Origin: Gammaproteobacteria bacterium
GTDB taxonomy: Bacteria; Pseudomonadota; Gammaproteobacteria; RBG-16-57-12
Length of the DNA stretch: 64,000 nucleotides
Assembly (NCBI GenBank): GCA_021647245.1
Contig: JAKIVC010000005.1
Span: 1 to 64,000, forward strand
Direction: 5' to 3'
Below the pieces are notes generated by a model. It was not told where the DNA came from and ran no database searches. It saw nothing but the letters and a program-made list of their open reading frames with translations. Made by a program: the position numbers and the translations under genes. Below are positions 1-8,680 of the stretch, in pieces. Numbering within the stretch: the stretch's first letter is position 1; each line of letters opens with the position of its first letter.

Positions 1-32
1 ATTATTCCAGAAGTCTTTTTTTCTGGAATAAT
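1..32. repeat. 12-bp perfect hairpin at the window edge
   Basis: Bases 1-12 (ATTATTCCAGAA) are the exact reverse complement of bases 21-32, with a T-rich 8-base loop. It could be the terminator of a gene to the left of the window or one arm of a larger repeat. There is no uridine run after the stem, so termination is not certain. Confidence 0.5.
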
Positions 33-50
33 GATTGTCTAATACCATCG

Positions 51-123
51 GACTTTATGTGTTTACTCGCCAACAATCCATATTATGGATAATTAAGCTG
101 GTGGCGAGTTAATACATAAAGTC
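51..123. repeat. Long imperfect palindrome upstream of modA
   Basis: The segment starting GACTTTATGT at 51 returns as its reverse complement ending ACATAAAGTC at 123. The arms include ACTCGCCA and TGGCGAGT, and a central TCCATA/TATGGA pair. The whole 73-base unit could fold as one hairpin. It lies about 90 bases before modA, so it could be a regulatory leader or a tiny insertion element. It does not obviously match a ModE operator. Confidence 0.6.
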
Positions 124-210
124 TAGGGTGTGATTCCTGTTCTTATTTCACTGTGAAACGAGTCTTTACATATCGTTGCGAATTTTACCTGGAGATTATT
201 GGAGGTGCCC

Positions 211-1002
211 ATGAGAGTGCTGCTCTATTTTTGTCTGCTCAGTCTGTTAAGCGGCCCGTTATACGCTGCGGAGAAGCTGCACGTTGCGGTTGCCTCCAAC
301 TTTGCTTCAGCGATGCAGAAATTGGTTTCACAGTTTGAGTTGCAGAGTGGCTATCGGGTCAGTAGCAGTTATGCCTCGAGTGGCAAGCTGTTTGCGCAGA
401 TTACCCATGGTGCGCCATACGATATCTTTTTATCCGCTGATACGCTACGCCCTCGTCGCCTGGAAAGCCTGGGGTGGGTTGTTCCTGATCAGCGTTTTAC
501 CTACGCCATAGGCAGGCTGGTACTCTGGGCACCGGATGCTCGCTCCCCAGATGAGGCCTTGCAGCAGTTGCGGCAAGGGGGCTTCTCTTACCTCTCGATG
601 GCCAATCCTAAGATAGCGCCCTACGGTGCTGCGGCGATGGAGGTGCTGGAGCAGTTTGGGCTGAGCAGGCGCTTTTTAAAACGAACGGTGAGAGGGGAGA
701 ATATCGCCCAGGCGTATCAATTTATTTACAGCGGCAATGCGCAGCTGGGCTTTGTAGCAAAAGCACAGGTTGTTGATGCGAGTAAACCCCTGAGAGGTGC
801 CATATGGCATGTGCCAGGTGACTTCTATACTCCTATTGAACAGCAGGCGGTATGGCTAAAACGTGCGGAGCATCATCCGGTGGCTATCGCCTTTGTTGAT
901 TATCTACGCAGTGACGTGGCAAAACAGATTATTATGGATTCTGGGTATGATGGGTTAACCACCCCATTGAGTAGTCAGGAGCCTTTAAATCGCCATGATT
1001 AA
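211..1002 (+). CDS. modA: Molybdate ABC transporter substrate-binding protein ModA
   Basis: Periplasmic binding protein that captures molybdate (or tungstate) for the ModB/ModC importer. The 263-aa product has a signal peptide ending near LYAAEK and the ModA-type start of the mature protein (VAVASNFASAMQKL). It continues with the SSGKLFAQI and GAPYDIFLSAD segments that line the oxyanion site. The ATG at 211 is preferred because GGAGGT sits at 201-206. A TTG at 199 is in frame but lies upstream of that site. It is followed by modB and modC on the same strand, the usual mod operon order. Confidence 0.95.
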   Translation: MRVLLYFCLLSLLSGPLYAAEKLHVAVASNFASAMQKLVSQFELQSGYRVSSSYASSGKLFAQITHGAPYDIFLSADTLRPRRLESLGWVVPDQRFTYAIGRLVLWAPDARSPDEALQQLRQGGFSYLSMANPKIAPYGAAAMEVLEQFGLSRRFLKRTVRGENIAQAYQFIYSGNAQLGFVAKAQVVDASKPLRGAIWHVPGDFYTPIEQQAVWLKRAEHHPVAIAFVDYLRSDVAKQIIMDSGYDGLTTPLSSQEPLNRHD

Positions 1003-1056
1003 ACCATACATGTTCATATTCTGGCCTGGAGCAAGAGCCGGGTTGTTTTCAATTAA

Positions 1057-1076
1057 TCAGCTTGAATTCAAGCTGA
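1057..1076. repeat. 20-bp perfect palindrome between modA and modB
   Basis: TCAGCTTGAATTCAAGCTGA is a perfect inverted repeat in the 96-base gap between modA and modB. It may be a protein-binding site or an mRNA stem that sets expression of the binding protein apart from the permease and ATPase. Confidence 0.45.
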
Positions 1077-1098
1077 CTTATTCAGGGGCCGCTTAACC

Positions 1099-1773
1099 AT
1101 GGAGATGGATTGGCAGCCGGTCTGGTTAAGTCTTAAGCTGGCGAGCGTGACAACGGTTCTGTTGTTGCTGATCGGCACACCACTGGCTTGGTGGTTGTCA
1201 CAAACCCGCTCTTTCTTTAAACAACCGATTGCCGCGATTATTGCATTACCATTGGTGCTGCCCTCGACTGTTTTAGGTTTTTATCTGTTGCTACTGCTCG
1301 GCCCACAAGGCGCGGTGGGGCAGTTTATGCAGCGGCTTGGGCTGGATACTTTGCCCTTTACCTTTGCCGGTTTGGTGGTCGCCTCTATCTTTTATTCACT
1401 GCCTTTCATGGTTCAGCCGCTACAAAATGCCTTTGAAAATCTAGGCAAAAAACCACTGGAAATTGCGGCCACGCTAAGAGCGTCACCGTTCGATACCTTT
1501 ATGAGTGTTGTGGTGCCACTGGCGCGCCCTGGGTTTATCACCGGAATTGTCCTCTGCTTTGCCCACACCATTGGCGAGTTTGGTGTGATATTGATGATCG
1601 GTGGCAATATTCCCGGTGAAACACAAGTGTTGTCGATTGCCATCTATGATCATGTCGAAATGCTGGAGTATGGTCAGGCGCATATTCTCTCAGCCGGTAT
1701 GGTGCTGTTCTCTTTTGTGGTGTTGTTGACGCTCTTTTATATGAATCGTCGTACCGAGGTGCGTAGCCGATGA
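1099..1773 (+). CDS. modB: Molybdate ABC transporter permease ModB
   Basis: Inner-membrane permease of the molybdate importer. The 224-aa length is normal for the family. It has about five hydrophobic segments and the cytoplasmic EAA-type loop that contacts ModC (EIAATLRASPFDTF, then a PLARPGFITG stretch). The end overlaps the modC start by four bases (ATGA), which indicates translational coupling. Confidence 0.95.
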   Translation: MEMDWQPVWLSLKLASVTTVLLLLIGTPLAWWLSQTRSFFKQPIAAIIALPLVLPSTVLGFYLLLLLGPQGAVGQFMQRLGLDTLPFTFAGLVVASIFYSLPFMVQPLQNAFENLGKKPLEIAATLRASPFDTFMSVVVPLARPGFITGIVLCFAHTIGEFGVILMIGGNIPGETQVLSIAIYDHVEMLEYGQAHILSAGMVLFSFVVLLTLFYMNRRTEVRSR

Positions 1774-2909
1774 GCCGAGTGATTCATGCTCATTTCAAAG
1801 CGGCGCGTGGCGAGTTTCAGCTGGATGCTCGCTTTACACTGCCCGGCCAGGGGGTCAGTGCGCTGTTTGGTGATTCGGGCTCGGGTAAAACCACACTGCT
1901 GCGCTGTATTGCGGGGTTAGAGCCAGAAATTGATGGTTCACTTTCGGTTGATGGCGAGCCGTGGCAGACGATGGATGCTCTTTTCACCCCACCCCATAAG
2001 CGCCCCGTTGGTTATGTCTTTCAGGAGAGTAATCTTTTTGCTCATCTGAATGTACAGCAGAATATTGAGTTTGGCATGAAGCGGCTAAAACCACATGTGC
2101 GCGTTATGAAAGCAGATGATGTGGTGCAGATGCTGGGGATTGGTTATCTGTTAAAAAGGGCCGTTACGCACCTCTCAGGTGGCGAACAGCAGCGCGTTGC
2201 TATTGCCCGTGCGCTACTGACCAGCCCAAGGTTATTGTTAATGGATGAGCCACTCTCGGCACTGGATGAGCGCAGCAAGCAGGAGGTTTTGCCCTACCTT
2301 GAACGGCTGCATGATGAGCTGGCAATACCGGTGATATACGTCAGCCATTCACAAAAAGAGCTGAGCCGCCTGGCAGACTACATGGTGTGGATAGAGCAGG
2401 GCAAGGTGCGGGCCGAAGGCTCGCTTTGTCAGGTGATGGGGCGCTTTGATCTGGCTGCCCGCCATGGCGAGGAGGCGGGTGAGGTGATGATAGCCAAAGT
2501 GATGCAGCATGATGACGATTACCACCTTAGTCGTTTGCAGTGCAGCTGTGGTGAGTTATGGGTAAAGCGAGTAAACCGAAAAGTGGGTGATGAGATTCGT
2601 GTGCATATCCCAGCCAAGGATGTCAGCATCACACTTAAACCCGCCGTTGACAGCAGTATTCAAAATATTTGGCCGATGGTAATCGAAGCGGTGTCGGAGG
2701 TGAACCAGGGACAACTGATATTGCAACTGAGTGCCGGTGGTGACCACGCATCACCGCTACTGTTATCCCGTATCACCTTAAAATCATTTGAAAGGTTGCA
2801 GCTCAAAGTGGCGAGCCACTGCTATGTGCAAATCAAGAGTGTCGGCCTGTTACAGTGTGATGACGGCGTGACAGTTTACCCTGACACGCGCTGTAACCCA
2901 GGTGACTGA
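1770..2909 (+). CDS. modC: Molybdate ABC transporter ATP-binding protein ModC
   Basis: ATPase that drives molybdate import. Visible motifs are Walker A ([12 protein letters not shown], about residue 34), the signature LSGGEQQRVAIARAL and Walker B LLLMDEPLSALD. The C-terminal third (from about residue 285) fits the molybdate-binding MOP/TOBE domain of ModC proteins. Length is 379 aa, close to the family norm, and the start overlaps the modB stop. Confidence 0.94.
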   Translation: MSRVIHAHFKAARGEFQLDARFTLPGQGVSALFGDSGSGKTTLLRCIAGLEPEIDGSLSVDGEPWQTMDALFTPPHKRPVGYVFQESNLFAHLNVQQNIEFGMKRLKPHVRVMKADDVVQMLGIGYLLKRAVTHLSGGEQQRVAIARALLTSPRLLLMDEPLSALDERSKQEVLPYLERLHDELAIPVIYVSHSQKELSRLADYMVWIEQGKVRAEGSLCQVMGRFDLAARHGEEAGEVMIAKVMQHDDDYHLSRLQCSCGELWVKRVNRKVGDEIRVHIPAKDVSITLKPAVDSSIQNIWPMVIEAVSEVNQGQLILQLSAGGDHASPLLLSRITLKSFERLQLKVASHCYVQIKSVGLLQCDDGVTVYPDTRCNPGD

Positions 2910-2967
2910 CAAATACCATTTTGTAACTCATTATCCCCGAGGATAGTGACTCAATTTAAGGGACTGT

Positions 2968-4989
2968 GTGACTGACCTGATCCATCAACTGCTCAGTTGG
3001 GTGAGCGCCAACCCCCATTGGGCGGGTCTTGCGGTGTTGCTGGTTGCCTGCGCCGAGTCACTGGCCATTGTCGGCTGGGTGGTGCCGGGGGCGGTGATGA
3101 TGTTGGGTGCGGGTGCATTGATTGCGGCGGGTGCCATGGGCTTTTGGCCCACCTTTCTGTTGGCGGTGGCGGGTGCTGTATTGGGTGATGGCCTGAGCTA
3201 CTGGCTTGGGTATCGTTATAATGAGAAAATCCGCCAATGGTGGCCCTTCAATCGTCATCCGGCGCTGTTATTACGGGGTGAAGCATTTTTCAGTCGCCAC
3301 GGTGGTAAAAGTGTTTTTATCGCCCGCTTTGTCGGGCCAGTAAGGCCGGTGGTTCCGATGATGGCCGGCATGATGATGATGCCGGCTCCCCATTTTTTTC
3401 TGGCCAATATTTTCTCTGCCCTGGCGTGGGCACCCCTCTATCTACTGTTAGGAATGGCCTTTGGTGCTTCGCTGGCTTTGGCTGGAGAGGTCGCCGGGCG
3501 GCTGGCGGTGCTGCTTGGGGCGGCGCTGCTTGCCGTGTGGGTGATTATAAAAATGGTACATGTCATTTACCTGTTTCTAAAAAAACGGGGGCAACGGTGG
3601 GCTGAAAAGTGCCTCTCCCAGGGACGGATCCATCCAACGGGGGCGTGGATTGTGGCGGATCTGCTGGATGCTGATAAGCCCGTTTTAGGTGCGCTACTCG
3701 TATGGTTGGCGATACTACTGGGTGGCAGCGGGTTGTTTCTCTGGGTTTCGGGAAATGTGATGACAGGAGACTCTCTGGTACCTGCGGGAGAGTCACTCTA
3801 TATACTATTACAAAGCTTACGCACTCCGCTGGGTGACCAGCTGATGGTGATTTTCAGTGCGTTGGGTGATGGGGTAATGATACTCACACTCGTGATCAGC
3901 GTGCTGTTGTGGATGGTGTGGAAAAGGGCGTGGCGAGAGGCGCTTTACTGGCTGGCAGCGGTAGGTTTTGCCGCCTTGGCGGTGGCGCTGTTTAAATACA
4001 GTTACCACTTTCCACGGCCTGTCGCCATGTACTCAGGGGCGAATGCCTACAGCTTCCCCAGTGCCCATGCAACCTTGAGTATCGTAGTTTACGGCTATCT
4101 GGCGATGCTGGCGGCACAGACACTGCCCGATAGCCGCCGCTGGTTGCCCTATGCCGCTGCTGCGCTGCTGGTGGCGGGGATTGGTTTTTCCCGGCTCTAC
4201 TTGGGTGCTCACTGGTTAGCGGATGTGCTGGGAGGAATCGGCCTCGGAGCCGCCTGGATTAGTCTGTTAGCCATCGCCCGCCACTATCACTTGCGCCGTA
4301 GGGGCGATGTGAGTGGGGTGCCGGTTGTGGCGCTGCTGGTTTTTCTGATGGCAGGCAGTTGGCATGTGAATGCAAAAATGGCTGATGACTTGGTGCGATA
4401 TGCCGTGCCGCAGAGCATTCAGCTGGTTGCCGAAGATGAGTGGTGGCGGAGCGCCTGGAGAGAGAGCCCGGCATTCCGTATCGACTTGGAAGGGGAGCAG
4501 AAGCAGCCGTTGAATATTCAGTGGCTTGGTGAACTCACCTCACTGCGCCAGCAGTTGGAAGCCCAAGGGTGGTATGCGCCCGAGCCAGTCACCGCAAGTG
4601 GTGTGTTACGCTGGTTGCTGCCTCACCCTCAGTTGGTAGAGCTGCCAGTACTCCCCCAGTTTCACAATGGACAGCAGCAGGCGTTGTTGCTGATTCGCCC
4701 TAATGTGAGTAAACACGCATCAACGGCCCCACTATGGGTGTTACGACTCTGGCCAACGACTGTTCAGCTAGAGCCAGGCGCGAAAAAGCTGTGGTTTGGA
4801 ACCGTTACTGGGCTGCGTGAACAGTGCCTGCCATTGATCTGTTTTCCACGCTCAACGGCTGATTATGAGCCCGCACTGGTAGAGCTGGAACCCCTGTTGT
4901 CCGGCAAAGAGTGGCAGCGGGTAGATCGTATATCGATAAAGCAAAGTGAACAGCAACCGATGGATTACTCTGTGCTACTGATTCGTTGA
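2968..4989 (+). CDS. DedA - PAP2 phosphatase - LssY fusion membrane protein
   Basis: A 673-aa multidomain inner-membrane protein. Residues about 1-200 are a DedA-family region. Residues about 290-440 are a PAP2 acid phosphatase with motifs KYSYHFPRP, PSAH and SRLYLGAHWLAD, which supply the usual catalytic Arg and His residues. The remainder resembles the LssY C-terminal domain. The likely role is dephosphorylation or recycling of a lipid phosphate such as undecaprenyl pyrophosphate, coupled to DedA-type lipid transport; this is inferred from the families. It uses a GTG start preceded by AAGGGA. It follows modC by 58 bases but has no obvious link to molybdate. Confidence 0.85.
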   Translation: MTDLIHQLLSWVSANPHWAGLAVLLVACAESLAIVGWVVPGAVMMLGAGALIAAGAMGFWPTFLLAVAGAVLGDGLSYWLGYRYNEKIRQWWPFNRHPALLLRGEAFFSRHGGKSVFIARFVGPVRPVVPMMAGMMMMPAPHFFLANIFSALAWAPLYLLLGMAFGASLALAGEVAGRLAVLLGAALLAVWVIIKMVHVIYLFLKKRGQRWAEKCLSQGRIHPTGAWIVADLLDADKPVLGALLVWLAILLGGSGLFLWVSGNVMTGDSLVPAGESLYILLQSLRTPLGDQLMVIFSALGDGVMILTLVISVLLWMVWKRAWREALYWLAAVGFAALAVALFKYSYHFPRPVAMYSGANAYSFPSAHATLSIVVYGYLAMLAAQTLPDSRRWLPYAAAALLVAGIGFSRLYLGAHWLADVLGGIGLGAAWISLLAIARHYHLRRRGDVSGVPVVALLVFLMAGSWHVNAKMADDLVRYAVPQSIQLVAEDEWWRSAWRESPAFRIDLEGEQKQPLNIQWLGELTSLRQQLEAQGWYAPEPVTASGVLRWLLPHPQLVELPVLPQFHNGQQQALLLIRPNVSKHASTAPLWVLRLWPTTVQLEPGAKKLWFGTVTGLREQCLPLICFPRSTADYEPALVELEPLLSGKEWQRVDRISIKQSEQQPMDYSVLLIR

Positions 4990-5056
4990 CCCCATTCAGT
5001 TGCAAACATTGCCAGCGCTTGCCCCTCACGGTGAGTTAATTAAGGAGAGAATTAAC

Positions 5057-6586
5057 ATGTCAGCCCCTCGTCGCCCTGTTGTTTTGATGATTCTGGATGG
5101 TTTTGGAACCAACCCAGCTGGCCTCAATAATGCGGTTGTAGAGGCCTCTACGCCCTGTTTGGATGACTACTTTAGCCGTTATCCACACACCCTGTTGCAG
5201 GCATCAGGCCCGGCCGTGGGCTTGCCAGATGGTCAGATGGGAAACTCCGAAGTAGGGCACCTCACCATCGGCTGCGGTGATATTGTGCGCCAAGACTTGG
5301 TCTATATCGATGATGCCATCAATAACGGCTACTTTTTCAATAACCCAGTGCTGCTCGCCGCCGTTGAGCAAGCTAAAAGTGCTGGTCGCCCACTTCACTT
5401 GATGGGGCTGGTTTCCGATGGCGGTGTTCACAGTCACATTCGTCACTTAAAAGCGTTAATTGAGTTATGCCGCCGCCACCAGGTAGTACCGCTGGTTCAT
5501 ATGTTCTGTGATGGCCGTGATACTTCGCCCCAATCAGCACATCGCTATGTCAATGAGCTAGAAGACGCGCTGCAAAACAGCGACGGAGCCATCGCAACCA
5601 TCTCGGGGCGCTACTATGCCATGGATAGAGATAATCGTTGGGAGCGTACCGCACTCGCTTGGCAGGCGATAGTGCAAGGTCGCGGTGAGCAGGGGGAGAG
5701 TGCCTCGGCAGTGATTGAACAGGCATATGCAAAAGGTATTAATGACGAATTTATATTGCCGACCGCACTGCCCGCAGCACAGTCTGTCTCATCCGATGAT
5801 CATGTGATCCTTTTTAACTACCGCAAAGATAGAGTACGGCAATTAACCCGTGCACTCTTTAAGCCAGACTTTGATGCGTTTGACCGAGGTCAATACCATC
5901 CGCCCAAAGTGAGCTGCATGACCGAGTATGATGAGTGGTACAAGCTGCCCTTCGCCTTTGAACAAGAGCACCCGAAACAGACACTGGGTGGAGTCGTGAG
6001 CCGTGCCGATTTGCAGCAGTTTCACTGTGCCGAAACAGAAAAATATGCTCATGTAACCTACTTTTTAAACGGTGGCCGTGGCGATGCCTTTAATGGAGAG
6101 GAGCGGGAGATTATCCCATCCCCCGATGTGGCAACCTACGACCTGGCCCCGGAAATGAACGCTAAAAAGGTTGCTGATGCGGTCATTGAAGCGATGCAGC
6201 GCAAGAGATACGCTCTGATTGTAGTCAACTTCGCCAACGGCGACATGGTAGGACACACCGGTAAACGCAAGGCGATATTAAAAGCAGTAGAAGCGATGGA
6301 CCAGCAGGTTGGTCGTGTTTTAAACACTGCAGAGAGCGAAAGCTACTCGGTTCTACTGACAGCCGACCACGGTAACTGTGAAGAGATGGTCGACCCCATC
6401 ACCGGCGAACCGCACACCCAACACACCCTCTACCCAGTTCCCTGCCTGATTCTGGACAAACACCCCTGGCAACTCAGCTGCGTGGGTGGTTTAAGCTCGG
6501 TAGCGCCCACCGTTCTGCATCTCATGGGCCTGCCGATCCCCGAGCAGATGACAGGGCGTTCACTGCTCCTCAAGCCGATCATGTAG
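5057..6586 (+). CDS. gpmI: 2,3-bisphosphoglycerate-independent phosphoglycerate mutase
   Basis: Glycolytic and gluconeogenic enzyme interconverting 3- and 2-phosphoglycerate, using two metal ions. The 509-aa product carries the phosphoserine motif GQMGNSEVGH, the DGRDTSP substrate-binding loop and the C-terminal metal motif TADHGNCEEM. The ATG at 5057 follows AAGGAG at 5042-5047. An upstream in-frame start at 5000 would add 19 residues and lacks such a site. Confidence 0.96.
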   Translation: MSAPRRPVVLMILDGFGTNPAGLNNAVVEASTPCLDDYFSRYPHTLLQASGPAVGLPDGQMGNSEVGHLTIGCGDIVRQDLVYIDDAINNGYFFNNPVLLAAVEQAKSAGRPLHLMGLVSDGGVHSHIRHLKALIELCRRHQVVPLVHMFCDGRDTSPQSAHRYVNELEDALQNSDGAIATISGRYYAMDRDNRWERTALAWQAIVQGRGEQGESASAVIEQAYAKGINDEFILPTALPAAQSVSSDDHVILFNYRKDRVRQLTRALFKPDFDAFDRGQYHPPKVSCMTEYDEWYKLPFAFEQEHPKQTLGGVVSRADLQQFHCAETEKYAHVTYFLNGGRGDAFNGEEREIIPSPDVATYDLAPEMNAKKVADAVIEAMQRKRYALIVVNFANGDMVGHTGKRKAILKAVEAMDQQVGRVLNTAESESYSVLLTADHGNCEEMVDPITGEPHTQHTLYPVPCLILDKHPWQLSCVGGLSSVAPTVLHLMGLPIPEQMTGRSLLLKPIM

Positions 6587-6662
6587 GCACCATCCCGTTG
6601 ATATTGATCCGCTATTTTCGTTGGTAAACGAGTGAAGAGCACAGGCTCCCCTCGTTTCATAA

Positions 6663-7451
6663 TTACCTTTCGAGGAGCGCTCTGTTTGCCGTTAAACGAG
6701 CCAGTTCGTGGGGCTGATGCAGAATCTCTTTTCGTGCTTGCTTAAACAGCTTGCGCAGGCTCTTTTTCAGGTGGGGAAGTAGCTCCTGGTTATCAACTCC
6801 CTTTAGATGGCAAAATATCGCAAGGGCATAACACATCTGCTCTTCTGTTAGCTCCCCCATCAACTGAACGGATGGCACACGGCAGCTACCGCAACCACCC
6901 CGTTGAATATTAAAGGCGTTATTGGTAATAAAAAGGCCAAAACCGAGAAAGATAGTGAGCAGGTCGGTGGCAGGGCCACGCAACTCTTCACCACCGGGTG
7001 GTGGGGTCGGAATGGCACGCCCAAGCAGTACCGCAAGATTTTGTGCCAGTGCGGCGATCAGAGCATCCGGTTGGCGTAACGCCTGTGGATCGTAGGGGAT
7101 ATCAATCCACCCATCCCCTTCAACGCTGATCTCCGCATTGGGGCCGCGCAGTGCATTTTTAATCTGAATGTGAGGGGTCGGAGCAATCTCACTTTGAGGG
7201 TCGGCAGGGCGTGCCCGGCATGGCCACTGCTGCATTGCGCTATACTGCAACACTCGCTGTAATAGCGCATTGGCTGTCTCATCTGGTGAAGTGGCTCTGT
7301 CAGGGAAAAATTGATCATTAGCCAACACCAGTGATGTCTGCTGCTGAAACAGTTGCGCATCAAAATTATCCAGTGCCCAATTGAAGCTATCAAAGAGCCA
7401 TTGGGTGGTGCCTTCATCTAGCAGTTTTTTTGCTTTGAACAGACCGAACAT
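6663..7451 (-). CDS. Hypothetical protein, 262 aa
   Basis: Not recognised. The protein is soluble-looking, with no signal peptide. A Gly/Cys patch (GGCGSCRVPS) lies near residue 185, and the C-terminal third is a basic helical region (HLKKSLRKLFKQARKEI). The patch could bind a metal, but only two cysteines lie close together, so this is speculative. It is convergent with gpmI and divergent from the repeat protein at 7617. Confidence 0.7.
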   Translation of the reverse strand: MFGLFKAKKLLDEGTTQWLFDSFNWALDNFDAQLFQQQTSLVLANDQFFPDRATSPDETANALLQRVLQYSAMQQWPCRARPADPQSEIAPTPHIQIKNALRGPNAEISVEGDGWIDIPYDPQALRQPDALIAALAQNLAVLLGRAIPTPPPGGEELRGPATDLLTIFLGFGLFITNNAFNIQRGGCGSCRVPSVQLMGELTEEQMCYALAIFCHLKGVDNQELLPHLKKSLRKLFKQARKEILHQPHELARLTANRALLER

Positions 7452-7616
7452 TTTTAGGTCTTACTCCGATTAGTTTAATAATGGGGCCCCTGCACAATAT
7501 GAATCGTGAAAAGCTCACATAGAGGCAATCTTAACCACTTTCTTGTGGTGTGACTATTGTACTTGGCAAGTGAATGGTTTATATCTCTTCTAAATTACCA
7601 AAAAGGATCAGTTTGA

Positions 7617-8000
7617 ATGCGTATTTCAATGAAGCTAGTGACGCTGTTGGCGGTTGTGGGTTTATCAGCTTGGCCGTTGCTGAGCATGGCGGAGCCAGAC
7701 GAAAAGAGTGATTACTATAGTGCGAGTGAGTCAGATAATCGTCAAGACGGAGAAAAGCCTGGTAAAGAGCCGTGCGACAAAAAGGCCGCTGCTGCTTTAG
7801 GTGATGAGCCGTGCGACAAAAAGGCCGCCGCCGCTTTAGGTGATGAGCCGTGCGACAAAAAGGCCGCCGCCGCTTTAGGCGATGAGCCATGTGACAAAAA
7901 GGCCGCTGCTGCTTTAGGTGATGAGCCATGTGACAAAAAAGGGGAGTCGGATGACGAAAAGCCTTGCGATAAAGAGAAAAAATCTGCCGCAGAGGATTAA
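7617..8000 (+). CDS. Secreted Cys-containing tandem-repeat protein, 127 aa
   Basis: Family not recognised. A signal peptide ends near LLSMAEP and is followed by an acidic segment. Four exact 13-residue repeats of the pattern EPCDKKAAAALGD then appear, and two degenerate ones follow (EPCDKKGESDD, KPCDKEKK). Each repeat gives one Cys in an acidic/Lys-rich setting, so the mature protein has six regularly spaced cysteines. A role in metal binding or the cell envelope is possible but unproven. An ATG at 7629 would also give a good signal peptide. Confidence 0.7.
   Translation: MRISMKLVTLLAVVGLSAWPLLSMAEPDEKSDYYSASESDNRQDGEKPGKEPCDKKAAAALGDEPCDKKAAAALGDEPCDKKAAAALGDEPCDKKAAAALGDEPCDKKGESDDEKPCDKEKKSAAED
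7767..7922 (+). repeat. Four 39-bp tandem repeats inside a coding region
   Basis: Units start at 7767, 7806, 7845 and 7884, each 39 bases and in frame. They differ only by synonymous third-position changes (GCT/GCC, TGC/TGT, GGT/GGC). The protein sequence is constant while the DNA drifts, which points to selection on the peptide repeat. Confidence 0.9.
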
Positions 8001-8053
8001 ACCCGTGACGCTAACCCCGTTTGCTATACGTGCCTACCGTGACTGGTTGGCAG

Positions 8054-8482
8054 CTATAGCTCGAACGGTCCACCAGCGCGTGCGATAAACATCGCTGTCA
8101 CGCTATCCATACTTTCAATATGACCCACAAACCACTCGGGAAGAATCTCGAGTGTGTACTGTTTTAGCGTTGCTATATCTTCGTGTTTACGCCAATTTTC
8201 AAGTACTTGAGCCATCTCATCTAATACCCGTTGATGCTCACTTTGATGAATGTGAAACGGGGGGAAGTTGATTTTCTGCATCTGGGCCTCTTCGCGGGCG
8301 AAGTGTTCTCGGCAGTGGGTTAGAAGCTCCTCAAGTGTATCGCTGATACCCTGCGGATTAACCTCGCCATTGTCAGCAGCCCCCACCAGTGTTTGTAACG
8401 AATTGGTGATGTGCGTTGCTTCTTCATGATCTGCATTCATGAAATCTACAGCGACCTTGGGCACTTCATTAAAATCAATCAT
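8054..8482 (-). CDS. Bacteriohemerythrin family protein
   Basis: A 142-aa single-domain hemerythrin, a di-iron four-helix bundle that binds O2 (or NO). Candidate iron ligands are visible in order: the His of NADHEE near residue 19, the HCREHFAREE segment near 56-64, the HIHQSEH segment near 77-83, and HIESMD near the C-terminus. It stands alone on the minus strand. An FNR/Dnr-like box lies about 100 bases upstream, consistent with oxygen or NO control. Confidence 0.9.
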   Translation of the reverse strand: MIDFNEVPKVAVDFMNADHEEATHITNSLQTLVGAADNGEVNPQGISDTLEELLTHCREHFAREEAQMQKINFPPFHIHQSEHQRVLDEMAQVLENWRKHEDIATLKQYTLEILPEWFVGHIESMDSVTAMFIARAGGPFEL

Positions 8483-8583
8483 ATCTATACCTTCTTGTGC
8501 CAGTTTTATCAGTGAGTTTTACTTTATATATCAATACTGAATAGCGTGAAATTAAAGTATACCCTCTGATTAGGCGGTATCTA

Positions 8584-8597
8584 TTGATCAAAGTCAA
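8584..8597. promoter_or_regulatory. FNR/Dnr-like binding site
   Basis: TTGATCAAAGTCAA matches the FNR-family half-site layout TTGAT-N4-ATCAA with one mismatch (GTCAA). It lies roughly 102-115 bases before the start codon of the minus-strand hemerythrin gene. This is a distance at which it could act on that promoter. Confidence 0.5.
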
Positions 8598-8680
8598 TTT
8601 GTAAGATTTAAAGACGTAGAATTAATGGTGTTTTATCCCATTCAAGGCGATGGTCGAGTCATTTTTATCGACACGAAGTG

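Noticed and set aside
7767-7922. The four 39-bp tandem repeats as a possible CRISPR array
   Set aside because: The repeats are adjacent with no spacers, in frame inside a coding region, with synonymous drift between units.
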